NCBI RefSeq assembly: GCF_011682235.2
Contig: NZ_CP076718.1
Coordinates: 2,215,793-2,279,792 of the forward strand
DNA length: 64,000 bases
Source: Rhodocaloribacter litoris
GTDB taxonomy: Bacteria > Bacteroidota > Rhodothermia > Rhodothermales > ISCAR-4553
Reading direction: 5' to 3'
The notes under the pieces were generated by a model, which saw only the letters and a list, made by a program, of their open reading frames with translations, was not told the origin of the DNA and did not search any database. Below, one piece after another: positions 49,973 to 58,767 of this stretch (position 1 is its first letter; every line of letters begins with the position of its first letter). The position numbers and the translations under genes were made by a program.

Positions 49973-50317
49973 TCATGTGTCACAAACAAACTGGCGAAGC
50001 TCCGCATGGATGAAATGTTTCACTCCTTCTTTGCCTGTTAGCTTCAACCACACTCTCCCACTTTCTGGTTCTACTTCCAGCACCAACCTGAAAAATGGAC
50101 AACAGAGCATTTCCCGCGAGATGAACTCCGCTGCTTGCCGGAGTGTCAAAGCATTACTTGGCAACTCAAAGGCAAATCCATCGCTGAGCTCTTTCACTTG
50201 CTTAACCGAGTGAAACAATTGCTCTGTCACTGCTGAATGCCTGGATCTGTCTTCTTGAGGGATAGCATCCCACTTACAAGCAAACTCTGATGAATAATTG
50301 TTAGTTTGATCGTTCAT
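49973..50317 (-). CDS. small protein with CCPFF motif, family unknown
   Basis: A 114-aa cytosolic protein with an ideal ribosome site (AAAGGAGT, 7 bp before ATG 50317). The centre contains SREMLCCPFFRLVLEVEPES and the C-terminus VWLKLTGKEGVKHFI. I know proteins with a CCPFF-type motif as short hypothetical genes near metal or efflux genes, but no function is established. It begins 38 bp after the ABC permease stop, so it may be the last gene of that operon. A remnant of a relative lies at 41460-41588. Confidence 0.65.
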   Translation of the reverse strand: MNDQTNNYSSEFACKWDAIPQEDRSRHSAVTEQLFHSVKQVKELSDGFAFELPSNALTLRQAAEFISREMLCCPFFRLVLEVEPESGRVWLKLTGKEGVKHFIHAELRQFVCDT

Positions 50318-50355
50318 AGTTTGACTCCTTTGTATTATTTCTTGATTCACATCCA

Positions 50356-51168
50356 TCAAAATGATTGATCCGCCCATTCCCACCATAGGAATGTGCCAAT
50401 CAAACCCATGCTGCTCACGGCCACCACGATTGCATAACTCACCAACCCAAGATTCGTATAGTCTGGCCCGGCAAGTCCTGCATACAATGCCGGCACGGAC
50501 CAGGGGAAATAGGCCCCCCATCCCGCTGCGGCCACAAGTTGCGCTATCACGACAGCCAGTATCGTCGCGCCGAGCGGTGGCAAATAACCACGTCCCACAC
50601 TGGCAACGAACGCAATCGGGGTAACAAGCGCGGTCGTTAACCCGGTAGTGTTGGCCAGGGTAAGTGTACCTTGCCCCAGTACCTCCACCGACCATGCCTC
50701 AAGGTCAATTGCAATGCCCACAACAAGCCCGATGAGATAAATGAAAGCTGTCAGGACAACGCACCACAGGACTACCACAATGAACTTAGCCAGCACGATT
50801 ACAGAACGCGATGTGGGCAGTGCCAGCAGGTCTTTGACCGTCCTATCTGCATATTCTCTACCAAACACCCAGGCCCCTATGAACCCAAACACGATAATAC
50901 CCCCGACCGCTACCGCCTGGGACAGGAAACCCAAATAAGTCGGCCAATCAGCAGCACCTGCCACGATCTGCGCTTTGGCGCTGATCAGCCCAAGGCGGCG
51001 CGCCAGATCGGGATCTTTCATTACCATCATGAAGAAGCCACCCGCAAAAGGGGCCAGGGCAAACCCCAAAGCGGTCAGCAACGGCACTTTCGAGCGACGG
51101 GTCTTGAGGAATTCGACCCAGAGAGCTTGAGACACATTTTGCATGATATGGTTTCCTGACCGATTCAT
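50356..51168 (-). CDS. ABC-2 type transporter permease
   Basis: A 270-aa integral membrane protein with six hydrophobic segments, for example [60 protein letters not shown] and [20 protein letters not shown]. The motif [19 protein letters not shown] between helices 2 and 3 is typical of BcrB-like ABC-2 permeases. AGGAGA precedes the ATG. Its start overlaps the decarboxylase stop by 4 bp. It should pair with the ATPase at 53676-54590 as an exporter. Confidence 0.87.
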   Translation of the reverse strand: MNRSGNHIMQNVSQALWVEFLKTRRSKVPLLTALGFALAPFAGGFFMMVMKDPDLARRLGLISAKAQIVAGAADWPTYLGFLSQAVAVGGIIVFGFIGAWVFGREYADRTVKDLLALPTSRSVIVLAKFIVVVLWCVVLTAFIYLIGLVVGIAIDLEAWSVEVLGQGTLTLANTTGLTTALVTPIAFVASVGRGYLPPLGATILAVVIAQLVAAAGWGAYFPWSVPALYAGLAGPDYTNLGLVSYAIVVAVSSMGLIGTFLWWEWADQSF

Positions 51169-51937
51169 ATTGTCTCCTGGGCAAACCTATCTACAAGTTC
51201 AAACAATTGGTCAATAATTTCCTCCTCGAGGTATGGATTTAACAACACGGCACGCAACCAGTAATGCCCGCGATAGGTTGGCAAGGATAAAAACACATTG
51301 CCTTCGCGCAGTAAATATTCCTGTAAGTCGGTGTTCCATTGATCCCATCTAGCCTCGGGAATCCACGGAGGAACACCTCGGAAACATACGATATTCATTT
51401 CAGGACTGCTTGCCAGCTCTAAAAAGGGTCGTTTCCTGACCAGGCGGGTAAAGTACTCCGTTAATCGGTAACTCTCTTCGATGAGTTGCGCATACCCGCT
51501 CTTCCCGATATGGTACAGCGACAGCCACAATTTCAGGACATCAGCATGTCGTGTGCCCTGTACAGATATTTCTCCCAAATTAATGAAGCCTTCAGTATCA
51601 CGCATATAAGGCGCCGACACACGGAAAGCGTTGGTGAGTGCTGACATATCCCGAAACAATACCATAGCGCATGTCTTAGCCACATAAAGCCATTTTTGCG
51701 GATTAAAGGTAATGGAGTCGGCATGTTCGATTCCTGCCAATCGAGAGCGCTGAGCCTCTGAAAAAATCAGCGCCCCACCATAAGCCGCGTCTACATGAAA
51801 CCATAGGTCGTATTCGCGAGCGATAGCGTTAATGTCCTGTAGTGGGTCTATATTTCCCGTGGTGGTTGTTCCCGCAGTGGCAACCACACAAAAAGGCAAT
51901 TTTCCTTGTTGTTGCGCATTTTCAATAGCGCGCTTTA

Positions 51938-52986
51938 TAGCGCTACGCAGTAACATGGTCCGCAACAATTGTGGTTGCTTCAAGTTATTAGTAGCTCGTC
52001 TCCGCTCCGCTTGCTCCAGTGCTCATGAAAGCCCTCTCCCCTGATCTCAGAGAACGTATCGTGAAGGCCTACCTCAACGGGGAAGGCTCACAAAAACACA
52101 TCGCCCAGCGCTTTTCCGTCTCTCAACGCACCGTCAGACGTCTGGTCAAACTCTACCGAAGCACCGGTTCGCTCTTACCCCGTACGCGCTTCAATGGCCG
52201 TAGCCCCATCCTCGGCCCACAAGACCGACAATGGCTGCTGCAACTGTTCAAGGAAAACCCGGATCTGACGCAGGAGCAACTGGCCCATCGCCTCACCGAA
52301 GCCGGACGTCCGGTCAGCCAACAGACCGTCAGCCGGGCCCTTAAGCGCCTGGGGATCACACGAAAAAAAAGACCTTGAGACCTTCCCAACAAGATCGTCC
52401 AGCGGTTCAAGCCGAGCGCATGGCTTTCAGGCAGCGTCTGTCCGAGATCGCCCCTGAGCGGATCAAGGTGGTCGATGAGAGCCGGGTGGAGGTGGGCATG
52501 CGGCTCCCCTACGGCTACAGTGTTCGCGGTGCGCGCTGCCATGAGCGCGCGCCGCTGCGCAGTCCGATTCGGCGTAGCTTGATCGGCTGGATGGGATTCG
52601 ATGGGTCGGGGGTCGTGGCCACGCACGCAGGCACGGTGCGTGGGTGGACCTTTCGCGGGTTTGTGCGCCGGCACCTGGTCCCGTATCTGAGGCAGGGAGA
52701 CGTCGTCATCTGGGACAATGCCACGATTCATGGTGTCGAGGGGATCAAGGACCTGATCGAGGCGGCCGGGGCGGAGGTATTGCCGCTGCCGCGTTATAGT
52801 CCGGATCTGAGCCCGATCGAGTTGGCCTGGAACAAAATCAAGCATGTGGTCAAACGCGCGCGTGCAGAGACGGCGCAGGCGTTGGAGGCGTCCGTGGAGC
52901 AGGGGGTGGCCGCGGTTAGGCCCTCCGATGCCGTGGGGTGGTTCAAACACTGTGGTTATTTGGGTCAAAGTCCCTGAGTAGCGCTA
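51938..52986 (+). mobile_element. IS630-family insertion sequence
   Basis: A 1049-bp element with terminal inverted repeats starting TAGCGCTAC at each end and less conserved further in. A TA dinucleotide is duplicated on both sides (51936-51937 and 52987-52988), the IS630/Tc1-mariner signature. It carries a two-frame transposase with an intact DDE triad and lies antisense to the decarboxylase it interrupts. Confidence 0.9.
52025..52977 (+). CDS. IS630 transposase made by -1 frameshifting
   Basis: ORF1 (52025-52378, ATG start) encodes the helix-turn-helix half: ERIVKAYLNGEGSQKHIAQR, SVSQRTVRRLVKLYRSTGS, LTQEQLAHRLTEAGRPVSQQ. At 52363-52370 a run of eight A residues followed by G allows a -1 shift. 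ORF2 then supplies the catalytic half: VVDESRVEVG (Asp 1), VVIWDNATIHG (Asp 2) and YSPDLSPIELAWNKIK (Glu). Reading through would make one protein of about 318 aa. Slippery A runs are a known control of IS630 transposition, so the split is probably programmed, not damage. Confidence 0.85.
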
Positions 52987-53675
52987 TAACTCGCCTATCT
53001 CCATCTGGGAGTTGATGTTGGTCCTGATCGGAATGACAGCAGAAGTGCCCAGCCCGAGAAGCATGGCGGCTTTCTGAATAGATGTATGGGCTACATCCGA
53101 AGTAAACAGTATTGGAACAGATTGTAGCCCGGCCACTCCCTGTTTCAGCGCATTTAACTTCACATTACGGGCGACGGCGAGAGCTTGTAAATTGGCCAGC
53201 GTTCCTCCGCTAAGTATTACGCCGCCTGATTGCGAACCCAAACCGAATAAAGCCGCCAATTCTTTGGTGAGATAAGACTCTAAGAGCGACAATGATGGTG
53301 ACATCTCAAAGCTTAACATGTTGTTATTGATCGCCACGGATATCATCTCGCCAAGGAAAGACATAGTGGTGGGCATGGAGTCCATATGTCCGATGAAGGC
53401 AGGATGCGCCGGGTTCATAGAGTAAGCCAAGATAGACTCAAGTTGAGCCAATAACATGTCCTCTGATATGGGCGATTCAGGAATACCCAGCAATTGAGGA
53501 AGCTGGGCCCCTTCAGGGAGTGGAGCACGATCACGCGCGTGTTGAAGGTGACACAAGATAAGGTTCAATACGCGTTGAGCTAATTCCTCAACGATCGTGC
53601 TGTTAATGCCGCTGGGATCGACAAAAGCTGATGAAGGGAGTTTTGATAGATTCATATCTTCTTCCAATACTTACT

Positions 53676-54590
53676 CTAATTTGAGACATCTTGACGAATA
53701 AGTCGCAGAAAATATTGCTCCAGATCTTCATCTTCGACCTTCAGCATCATCGGTGGATGCTGTGCCCGGACCAGGAGCGTGGCGATGTCGTCCGGCCGAT
53801 CGATCGCGGATTGGTCGCAAACCGCAATGGTCTGATGGTCTAGCCGTTCTATAGAGAACCCGGCTGCACCCAGTACGGTCTGCGCTGCGAGTCCGTCGCG
53901 GGTTTGAACCAGCAGGCGACGTTTTCGCCGGCGCTCCAGCTCGGCAATATCCAATTCCTGGAGCAGGCGACCCTGGTGAATGATGCCAATGCGATCTGCC
54001 AGTCGCGAAACTTCGCCCAAGATGTGGCTCGACATAAACACTGTGACTCCTTGATTGCGGACCAGCTCGCGCAACAATTCCCGTATTTCGACAATCCCTG
54101 CCGGATCTAACCCATTGAACGGTTCATCCAGGATAAGTACTTCTGGTTGATGGATAAGCGCCTTGGCAAGTCCCACCCGCTGCAAATTCCCCAGCGATAG
54201 TGTACCCGCTCGCCTATCGGCGTAGGCGCTCAAACCCAGCTGCTCTATGATGCGATCAACTGCCTGCGGCTCAGTCCCAGGACGAAGGCGCTGCACGACC
54301 TCAAGATTTTCGCGTACGGTAAGCTCTGGATATGCCGTCGCTGTTTCCACCAGGTATCCAACCGACGCCCATGGTTTGGGGCCACCAATGCGAACTCTTG
54401 TGCCCAAAACCCTCACTTCGCCCGAAGTCGGCTTGACCATACCCAACAACATGCGAATGGTCGTAGTTTTGCCTGCTCCGTTGAGACCCAGAAATGCATA
54501 GATTTCCCCTTGCGACACGCGCAACGATACGCCATCAACCGCTGTCACCTTACCGTATCGTTTCACCAGATTCTGTGTTTCGATGACCAT
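53676..54590 (-). CDS. ABC transporter ATP-binding protein (BcrA-like)
   Basis: A 304-aa ATPase. Walker A is GLNGAGKTTTIRMLLG, the Q-loop region VGYLVETATAYPELTV, Walker B VLILDEPFNGLDP and the H-loop MSSHILGE. The ABC signature is LSLGNLQRVGLA in place of LSGGQ, a variant found in BcrA-type drug exporters. The C-terminal ~80 residues are the BcrA extension. It starts the operon with the decarboxylase 8 bp downstream and the permease after that. Exporter direction is inferred from the family. Confidence 0.9.
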   Translation of the reverse strand: MVIETQNLVKRYGKVTAVDGVSLRVSQGEIYAFLGLNGAGKTTTIRMLLGMVKPTSGEVRVLGTRVRIGGPKPWASVGYLVETATAYPELTVRENLEVVQRLRPGTEPQAVDRIIEQLGLSAYADRRAGTLSLGNLQRVGLAKALIHQPEVLILDEPFNGLDPAGIVEIRELLRELVRNQGVTVFMSSHILGEVSRLADRIGIIHQGRLLQELDIAELERRRKRRLLVQTRDGLAAQTVLGAAGFSIERLDHQTIAVCDQSAIDRPDDIATLLVRAQHPPMMLKVEDEDLEQYFLRLIRQDVSN

Positions 54591-54776
54591 ATTCTCCGCT
54601 TCTTTAGCAAATTCTTTTGCAAATATATCTATTAATTTGTAATACAGTGTTTGGCGCGCTTACGCTCGGGTTCGGCCGCTGAGCGTAGTGACGTCGTCTC
54701 CACCGTCGATTTAGCCGGCGGTCTATAGGCCGCTGGGCAGCGCCGGTTTGCTCAGAAGGTGGAGGCTCAGAGAAGT

Positions 54777-55349
54777 TCATCGTCGTGGCCAGGGCTTCCA
54801 TTGGTAATCGTTGCGAGAGTTGGCAAGCATCTCGCGTGCCCGCTTCCGAGGGATTCTCACCCGGGCACTCTCTCGCCTTCCCACCTCCGACGCCCCCATT
54901 TCGGTCGTCTTCCAAGCGTCACCGCGGAGCAGCGGCACAGATAGCACCTCACGGAAGTGACCACGCGTGACATTCTCAACCAGCCACGAGAGTCGTTCTA
55001 TCGCGGACTCAGCCGACTCGTCACACGCATCACAGCCGCAGCTGGGGATCGGTTCGGAATACCATTGCCCGGCTCGGACGACGAGTCCTGGGAACGTCGT
55101 GAAAGACACCAGGAGCCGAGCTCCATCAGCTGCACGAGGAGTCAGCTCAATGGAAGGCCGAGCCAATTCATGCGCCTTCAGCTCAGGATCGAGCTCGAAG
55201 CCTTCCCGGCGGTCTACGTCGAACATCGACTCCAATCGGTCGAGAAGCCTTTCCGCGAACTCGTGGAGTGGTGCGAAACGGCCCGGATTGGTCACTCGGG
55301 AATATGCCTCTGTCGGCGGACCCTCGGGACCCCATCGATTTTGGCTCAT
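54777..55349 (-). CDS. DUF6226-like protein
   Basis: A 190-aa soluble protein. Residues PPTEAYSRVTNPGRFAPLHE and IPSCGCDACDESAESAIERL are the family hallmarks; the Cys cluster CGCDACDE may bind metal. Related proteins are mostly from Actinomycetota, so transfer is likely. The gene is GC-richer than the ABC operon beside it. The gap to the upstream attC-like site is 18 bp, which fits an integron cassette whose own attC is lost or degraded. Function unknown. Confidence 0.7.
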   Translation of the reverse strand: MSQNRWGPEGPPTEAYSRVTNPGRFAPLHEFAERLLDRLESMFDVDRREGFELDPELKAHELARPSIELTPRAADGARLLVSFTTFPGLVVRAGQWYSEPIPSCGCDACDESAESAIERLSWLVENVTRGHFREVLSVPLLRGDAWKTTEMGASEVGRRESARVRIPRKRAREMLANSRNDYQWKPWPRR

Positions 55350-55367
55350 TGTTCCCCCCTGCTAACT

Positions 55368-55431
55368 GCTCAACGTTCCGGTTCAGCGGCGCGAAGCAAG
55401 CGAAGTCGTCCGCTGGATGCCAGGGTTGGGC
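55368..55431 (-). repeat. attC-like integron recombination site
   Basis: A 64-bp imperfect palindrome bounded by GCTCAAC and GTTGGGC on the plus strand; both cores match the attC consensus RYYYAAC / GTTRRRY on either strand. Inner arms TTCAGCGG and CCGCTGGA pair with one mismatch. It lies 12 bp behind the stop of the gene at 55444 and 18 bp ahead of the DUF6226 gene start, the spacing of cassette arrays. Confidence 0.6.
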
Positions 55432-55443
55432 GGCCTTGCGAAT

Positions 55444-55890
55444 TCAGTAACGCTTGACTTCACGCCCATCCCATAACTTCGGTTTCACGACCATTAGGAA
55501 GACAATGAGTATCACCAGAACGGCCAGGACTACCCCAAGCATTGTCCCGCGACGTGCCAGAGCTTGATAGTTAGGCGAGTGGAACCCTTCGCTGTCCAGA
55601 AGCTGGATTTGACGTCGCAGCGTAGGGGTGTATCCCAACAAGCCGACCAACACGACGAGCACGTACAAGACCATGGCCGTAAGTAGCCAGGGTGTGGTCA
55701 GTGGCAACCGAACGACGAACACCATCAGGAGCCCAGTGACGAGCGGCAACCCATACGCCGGATTGGCAATGCGATCATCGAGCAGCTTGCCCCGCAGCGT
55801 GAAGGTTGCAGCGCACCTATCCAACACGACCCAAGGTAGACGGGGGCGATGCGAGCGGTGTCGAGATCCCCCCGCCGCCGGCGACCGCAT
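55444..55890 (-). pseudogene. DUF2269-like membrane protein, N-terminally truncated
   Basis: The readable part from about 55810 down to 55444 is a membrane protein with three helices: GLPLVTGLLMVFVVRLPLTT, WLLTAMVLYVLVVLVGLLGY and LGVVLAVLVILIVFLMVV, with the DUF2269-like middle TPTLRRQIQLLDSEGFHSPN. The first membrane helix and family start are missing. Upstream the frame runs into low-complexity Arg/His/Ser residues and a Uma2 fragment, so the 5' end was lost at a junction. An attC-like site follows its stop. Confidence 0.6.
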
Positions 55891-55969
55891 AGTGCGGTCG
55901 CTTCACGCGGCGGTCAAAGTCCAAGCTCGCATCGGCCACCTCGACGAGCAGCACGTCCTCCGGCCGGGG
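55878..55969 (-). pseudogene. Uma2-family endonuclease fragment
   Basis: About 30 codons read RPEDVLLVEVADASLDFDRR and then VKRPHYAVAG, the central active-site strand (EVADAS...D...VK) of Uma2/DUF820 nuclease-like proteins. The frame begins just after a TGA and homology is lost before 55878. The fragment marks the right junction between accessory and core DNA. Confidence 0.6.
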
Positions 55970-56313
55970 TCATGGCGATGATCCTTCCGTTCCATGGTGT
56001 GCTCACGGTGCTGGTCGGACGAACGGGCGGGAGGCCCCTCCGGCTGTTTCACGCGGCAGGCCCCGGCCGCCTCGCCCCGATGAAGCCACAGCCGGCAGCG
56101 GGAACGGGGTTGTTACTTCTCCGCGCTGACCTGCGGCTATGTCAACCTCGACGGGTCTCATTTCCGTACGAACGGATCGGGCGCCCGGTGAATTCCTGCT
56201 GAAACCACCATCCGGCAGGGGGTTGCCCGGACCCACCGGGTAAACCTTCGCCGTGCCCTCCCGTTCAGGGGACGTTGCCAAGCAGGCCCGCAGCCATCAT
56301 CCCCGATGCCACC
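55970..56313. other. gene-free interval at the right border of the accessory island
   Basis: GC-rich DNA in which I see no credible gene. Open frames here are short, Arg/Pro-rich and without ribosome sites. It should contain the promoter of the glycosyltransferase pair at 56314-58767. No direct repeat matching the uvrA end and no attachment site was found. Confidence 0.5.
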
Positions 56314-57543
56314 ATGGCCGTGACACCGGAACGTGCTCGCGCCGAAACGCCGCGACGCATCGCCCTCTTCACGGGTGCCTACAACCACATCGCGGACGGC
56401 GTCTCGCTGACGCTGAACCGGCTGGTCGCCTATCTCGAAGACCGGGATGTCGAAGTCGAGGTCTTCGCCCCGACGGTGGACCACCCGCCCATCCGGCACA
56501 ACGGGACGCTCATCCCCGTGCCGTCGTTTGCCCTGCCCGGCCGGAGCGAGTATCGCGTCTCGCTGGGCCTCTCACGGACGGCCCGCCGGGCGTTGCGGCT
56601 CTTCAAACCCACCCTCTTCCACGTGGCCACCCCCGACTTTCTGGGCCTGCACGCCATGCGCATGGCGATGCTGTGGAAGACCCCCATCGTTTCGTCCTAC
56701 CACACCCACTTCAGCTCCTACCTCTCGTATTACAACATCGAGTGGCTCGACCGGCCGATCTGGCTGTGGCTGCGGTGGTACTACGCACGGTGCGCACACC
56801 TCTACGTGCCCACCCCCACGATGATCGACGTGCTGAAGGCGCACGGCGTCCGGGCCAACTTCCGGCTCTGGCCGCGCGGCGTCGACACGGGCCGCTTCAA
56901 CCCGCAACGCCGGGATCCGGGGTGGCGACGCACCCTCGGCATCGAGGACGACGAGGTGGTGGTGGCCTTCGTCGGCCGGCTCGTCCGCGAGAAGGGCACC
57001 GACATTTTTGCCGGGGTGATCAAGGGCTTGCGCCGGCGCGGCATCCCGCACCGGACCTTGATCGTGGGCGACGGCCCGGCCCGGCCCGAGCTGGCGGCCC
57101 GCCTGCCCGAGGCCGTCTTCACCGGCTTCCTGGCCGGCGAGGAGCTGGCCCGGGCCTATGCCTCCGCCGACGTGTTCGTCTTCCCCAGCGCCACCGAGAC
57201 CTTCGGCAACGTGACGCTGGAGGCGATGGCCTCCGGCCTGCCGGCCGTCTGTGCCGACGCGCCCGGTTCGAACAGCCTCGTCGTCCACGGGGAGACCGGC
57301 TACCTGGCCCCCCCGGGTCGCACCGACGTCTTTCTGGAGTACGTGGTGAACCTGGTCGAGGACGCCGCCCTCCGCCGGCAGATGAGCCGGGCGGCGCTGC
57401 AGCGGGCCCGCACCTACGACTGGGACGCCGTCATGGCCCGGATGCTCACCTACTACGACGAGATCCTGAACCCGCCCGAGCCCGCCGATCGCTCCCCCCG
57501 GGCCGTCCGGCGACGCCTCCAAACGACGCATGGCAGCTTCTGA
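56314..57543 (+). CDS. glycosyltransferase family 4 (SqdX/MgtA-like)
   Basis: A 409-aa GT-B enzyme. The N-terminal domain starts RRIALFTGAYNHIADGVSLT and contains the acceptor loop VSSYHTHFSSYL. The C-terminal GT4 domain has VVVAFVGRLVREKGTDIFAG and the retaining-enzyme motif FPSATETFGNVTLEAMASGL with the EX7E pair. Similar enzymes transfer sugars to diacylglycerol or phosphatidylinositol (sulfoquinovosyl or mannosyl transferases). I chose ATG 56314 (MAVTPERAR); an in-frame ATG at 56275 exists. It ends 25 bp before the second GT4 gene. Confidence 0.88.
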   Translation: MAVTPERARAETPRRIALFTGAYNHIADGVSLTLNRLVAYLEDRDVEVEVFAPTVDHPPIRHNGTLIPVPSFALPGRSEYRVSLGLSRTARRALRLFKPTLFHVATPDFLGLHAMRMAMLWKTPIVSSYHTHFSSYLSYYNIEWLDRPIWLWLRWYYARCAHLYVPTPTMIDVLKAHGVRANFRLWPRGVDTGRFNPQRRDPGWRRTLGIEDDEVVVAFVGRLVREKGTDIFAGVIKGLRRRGIPHRTLIVGDGPARPELAARLPEAVFTGFLAGEELARAYASADVFVFPSATETFGNVTLEAMASGLPAVCADAPGSNSLVVHGETGYLAPPGRTDVFLEYVVNLVEDAALRRQMSRAALQRARTYDWDAVMARMLTYYDEILNPPEPADRSPRAVRRRLQTTHGSF

Positions 57544-57567
57544 GCCGTGCCCGATCTCCGAACCAGC

Positions 57568-58767
57568 ATGCCACAGAACACCCTGCGCCTGCTTTACGTC
57601 TCCCATTCGTTCCCGCCCGCCGGGCGACCGCTGGCCAACCTCGGCGGCATGCAACGCGTGGCCACGGAGCTCTTCGAAGCACTGCGCCGGCGCCCGGACC
57701 TGAAACTCTCGGCCCACCTGCTCCAGAGCTCCTGGACGATGCACTGGCTCCGGGGCCCCGCCTACATGATCCGCGGACACCGGCACATCCGCCGGCTCAT
57801 CCAGCAACGCGCCATCGACGCCATCCTCTTTTCCTCGATCGTCACGCCGGCGCTCATGTGGCTGCCGAAGAAGCTGTTACGGGAAAGCGGGATCATCACC
57901 GCCGCCATCGTGCACGGGCGGGACGTGACGACGCCCATCGCCCCGTACCAGCATGCCGTCCGCCGGGCTTTTGACGTGCTCGACGCCGTGCTGCCGGTCA
58001 GCCGGGCCAGCGCCGGGGTCTGCCGCGAACGCGGCGTGCCGGACGAGAAGCTCCACGTCATCCCCAACGGCATCAACCTGAAGCGCTTCCGCCCGCTGGC
58101 CGACCGGGAAACGATGCGCCGCGAACTCGTCCGCACCTTCGGCCCGCTGCACGTGCCGCCGGATGACGGCCTGCTGCTCTGCAGCGTCGGCCGTCAGGTG
58201 CCGCGCAAGGGCTTCGCCTGGTTCGTCGAACACGTGATGCCGCTCCTGCCCGAAGACGTGCATTACTGGCTCGCCGGCGACGGCCCCGAGGCGGACAACA
58301 TCCGGGCCGCCGTGGCCCGGCGCGGCCTCGAACACCGCGTGCGCCTGCTCGGGCGGGTCTCGGAAAAAGAGCTGGAGACGCTCTACCGCGGCGCCGACCT
58401 GTTCATCATGCCGAACGTCCCCATGCCGAACGACCTCGAAGGCTTCGGGGTGGTGATGCTCGAAGCCGCGCTCGGCGGCGGCCTCCCCACCATCGCCGCC
58501 CGGCTCGAAGGCATCCGGGACGTGATCAGCGAAGGGGTCAACGGGCACCTGATCGAAAGCGGGGACGCCTGGGGCTTCTCCGAAGCCGTCATGGCCTACT
58601 ATCACAACCGCCCGGCCCTCGAAGCCGCCTCGCACCGGGCCGCTGCCTTCACCGCGGAGAACTTCTGCTGGTCCGCCATCGCCGAGCGCCACGTGACCAC
58701 GCTGCGCACGCTGGTCACCGGCGTGCCGGCTCCCGCGCCGCTCGAAGCAACGGCCGCCCTCCTCTGA
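57568..58767 (+). CDS. glycosyltransferase family 4
   Basis: A 399-aa GT4 enzyme. The N-terminus LRLLYVSHSFPPAGRPLANL includes the GGMQRVATELFEAL acceptor loop. The C-terminal domain has LCSVGRQVPRKGFAWFVEHV, the donor pocket GRVSEKELETLYRGADLFIM and EGFGVVMLEAALGGGLPTI with the EX7E motif. ATG 57568 was preferred to a GTG at 57547 just behind the previous stop. It probably adds the second sugar in the same glycolipid pathway. It converges on the MMPL exporter gene with no gap. Confidence 0.88.
   Translation: MPQNTLRLLYVSHSFPPAGRPLANLGGMQRVATELFEALRRRPDLKLSAHLLQSSWTMHWLRGPAYMIRGHRHIRRLIQQRAIDAILFSSIVTPALMWLPKKLLRESGIITAAIVHGRDVTTPIAPYQHAVRRAFDVLDAVLPVSRASAGVCRERGVPDEKLHVIPNGINLKRFRPLADRETMRRELVRTFGPLHVPPDDGLLLCSVGRQVPRKGFAWFVEHVMPLLPEDVHYWLAGDGPEADNIRAAVARRGLEHRVRLLGRVSEKELETLYRGADLFIMPNVPMPNDLEGFGVVMLEAALGGGLPTIAARLEGIRDVISEGVNGHLIESGDAWGFSEAVMAYYHNRPALEAASHRAAAFTAENFCWSAIAERHVTTLRTLVTGVPAPAPLEATAALL

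Larger units (their letters stand above)
51165..53667 (-). pseudogene. PLP-dependent amino-acid decarboxylase, split by IS630
   Basis: A group II decarboxylase (aromatic amino acid/tyrosine decarboxylase type) in two pieces. The N-terminal piece (53667 down to 52989) has AHPAFIGHMDSMPTTMSFLG and the cofactor-stacking His in DVAHTSIQKAAM. The C-terminal piece (51935 down to 51165) has [11 protein letters not shown] and the PLP lysine in [10 protein letters not shown]. Removing 51938-52986 and one TA copy joins them in frame as GELKRAIENA, giving 483 aa. All catalytic residues are kept, so the break is recent. It sits between an ABC ATPase and permease, an arrangement that suggests decarboxylation coupled to export or self-resistance. 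Confidence 0.9.

Noticed and set aside
52378-52378. Stop codon in the IS630 transposase as an inactivating mutation
   Set aside because: The overlap with the second frame at an A8-G run and the intact catalytic triad fit programmed -1 frameshifting better than decay.
54661-54770. Strong imperfect palindromes behind the DUF6226 gene (TACGCTC/GAGCGTA and CTCCACC/GGTGGAG)
   Set aside because: They could be a degraded attC, but no RYYYAAC/GTTRRRY pair bounds them, so they are not listed as a site.
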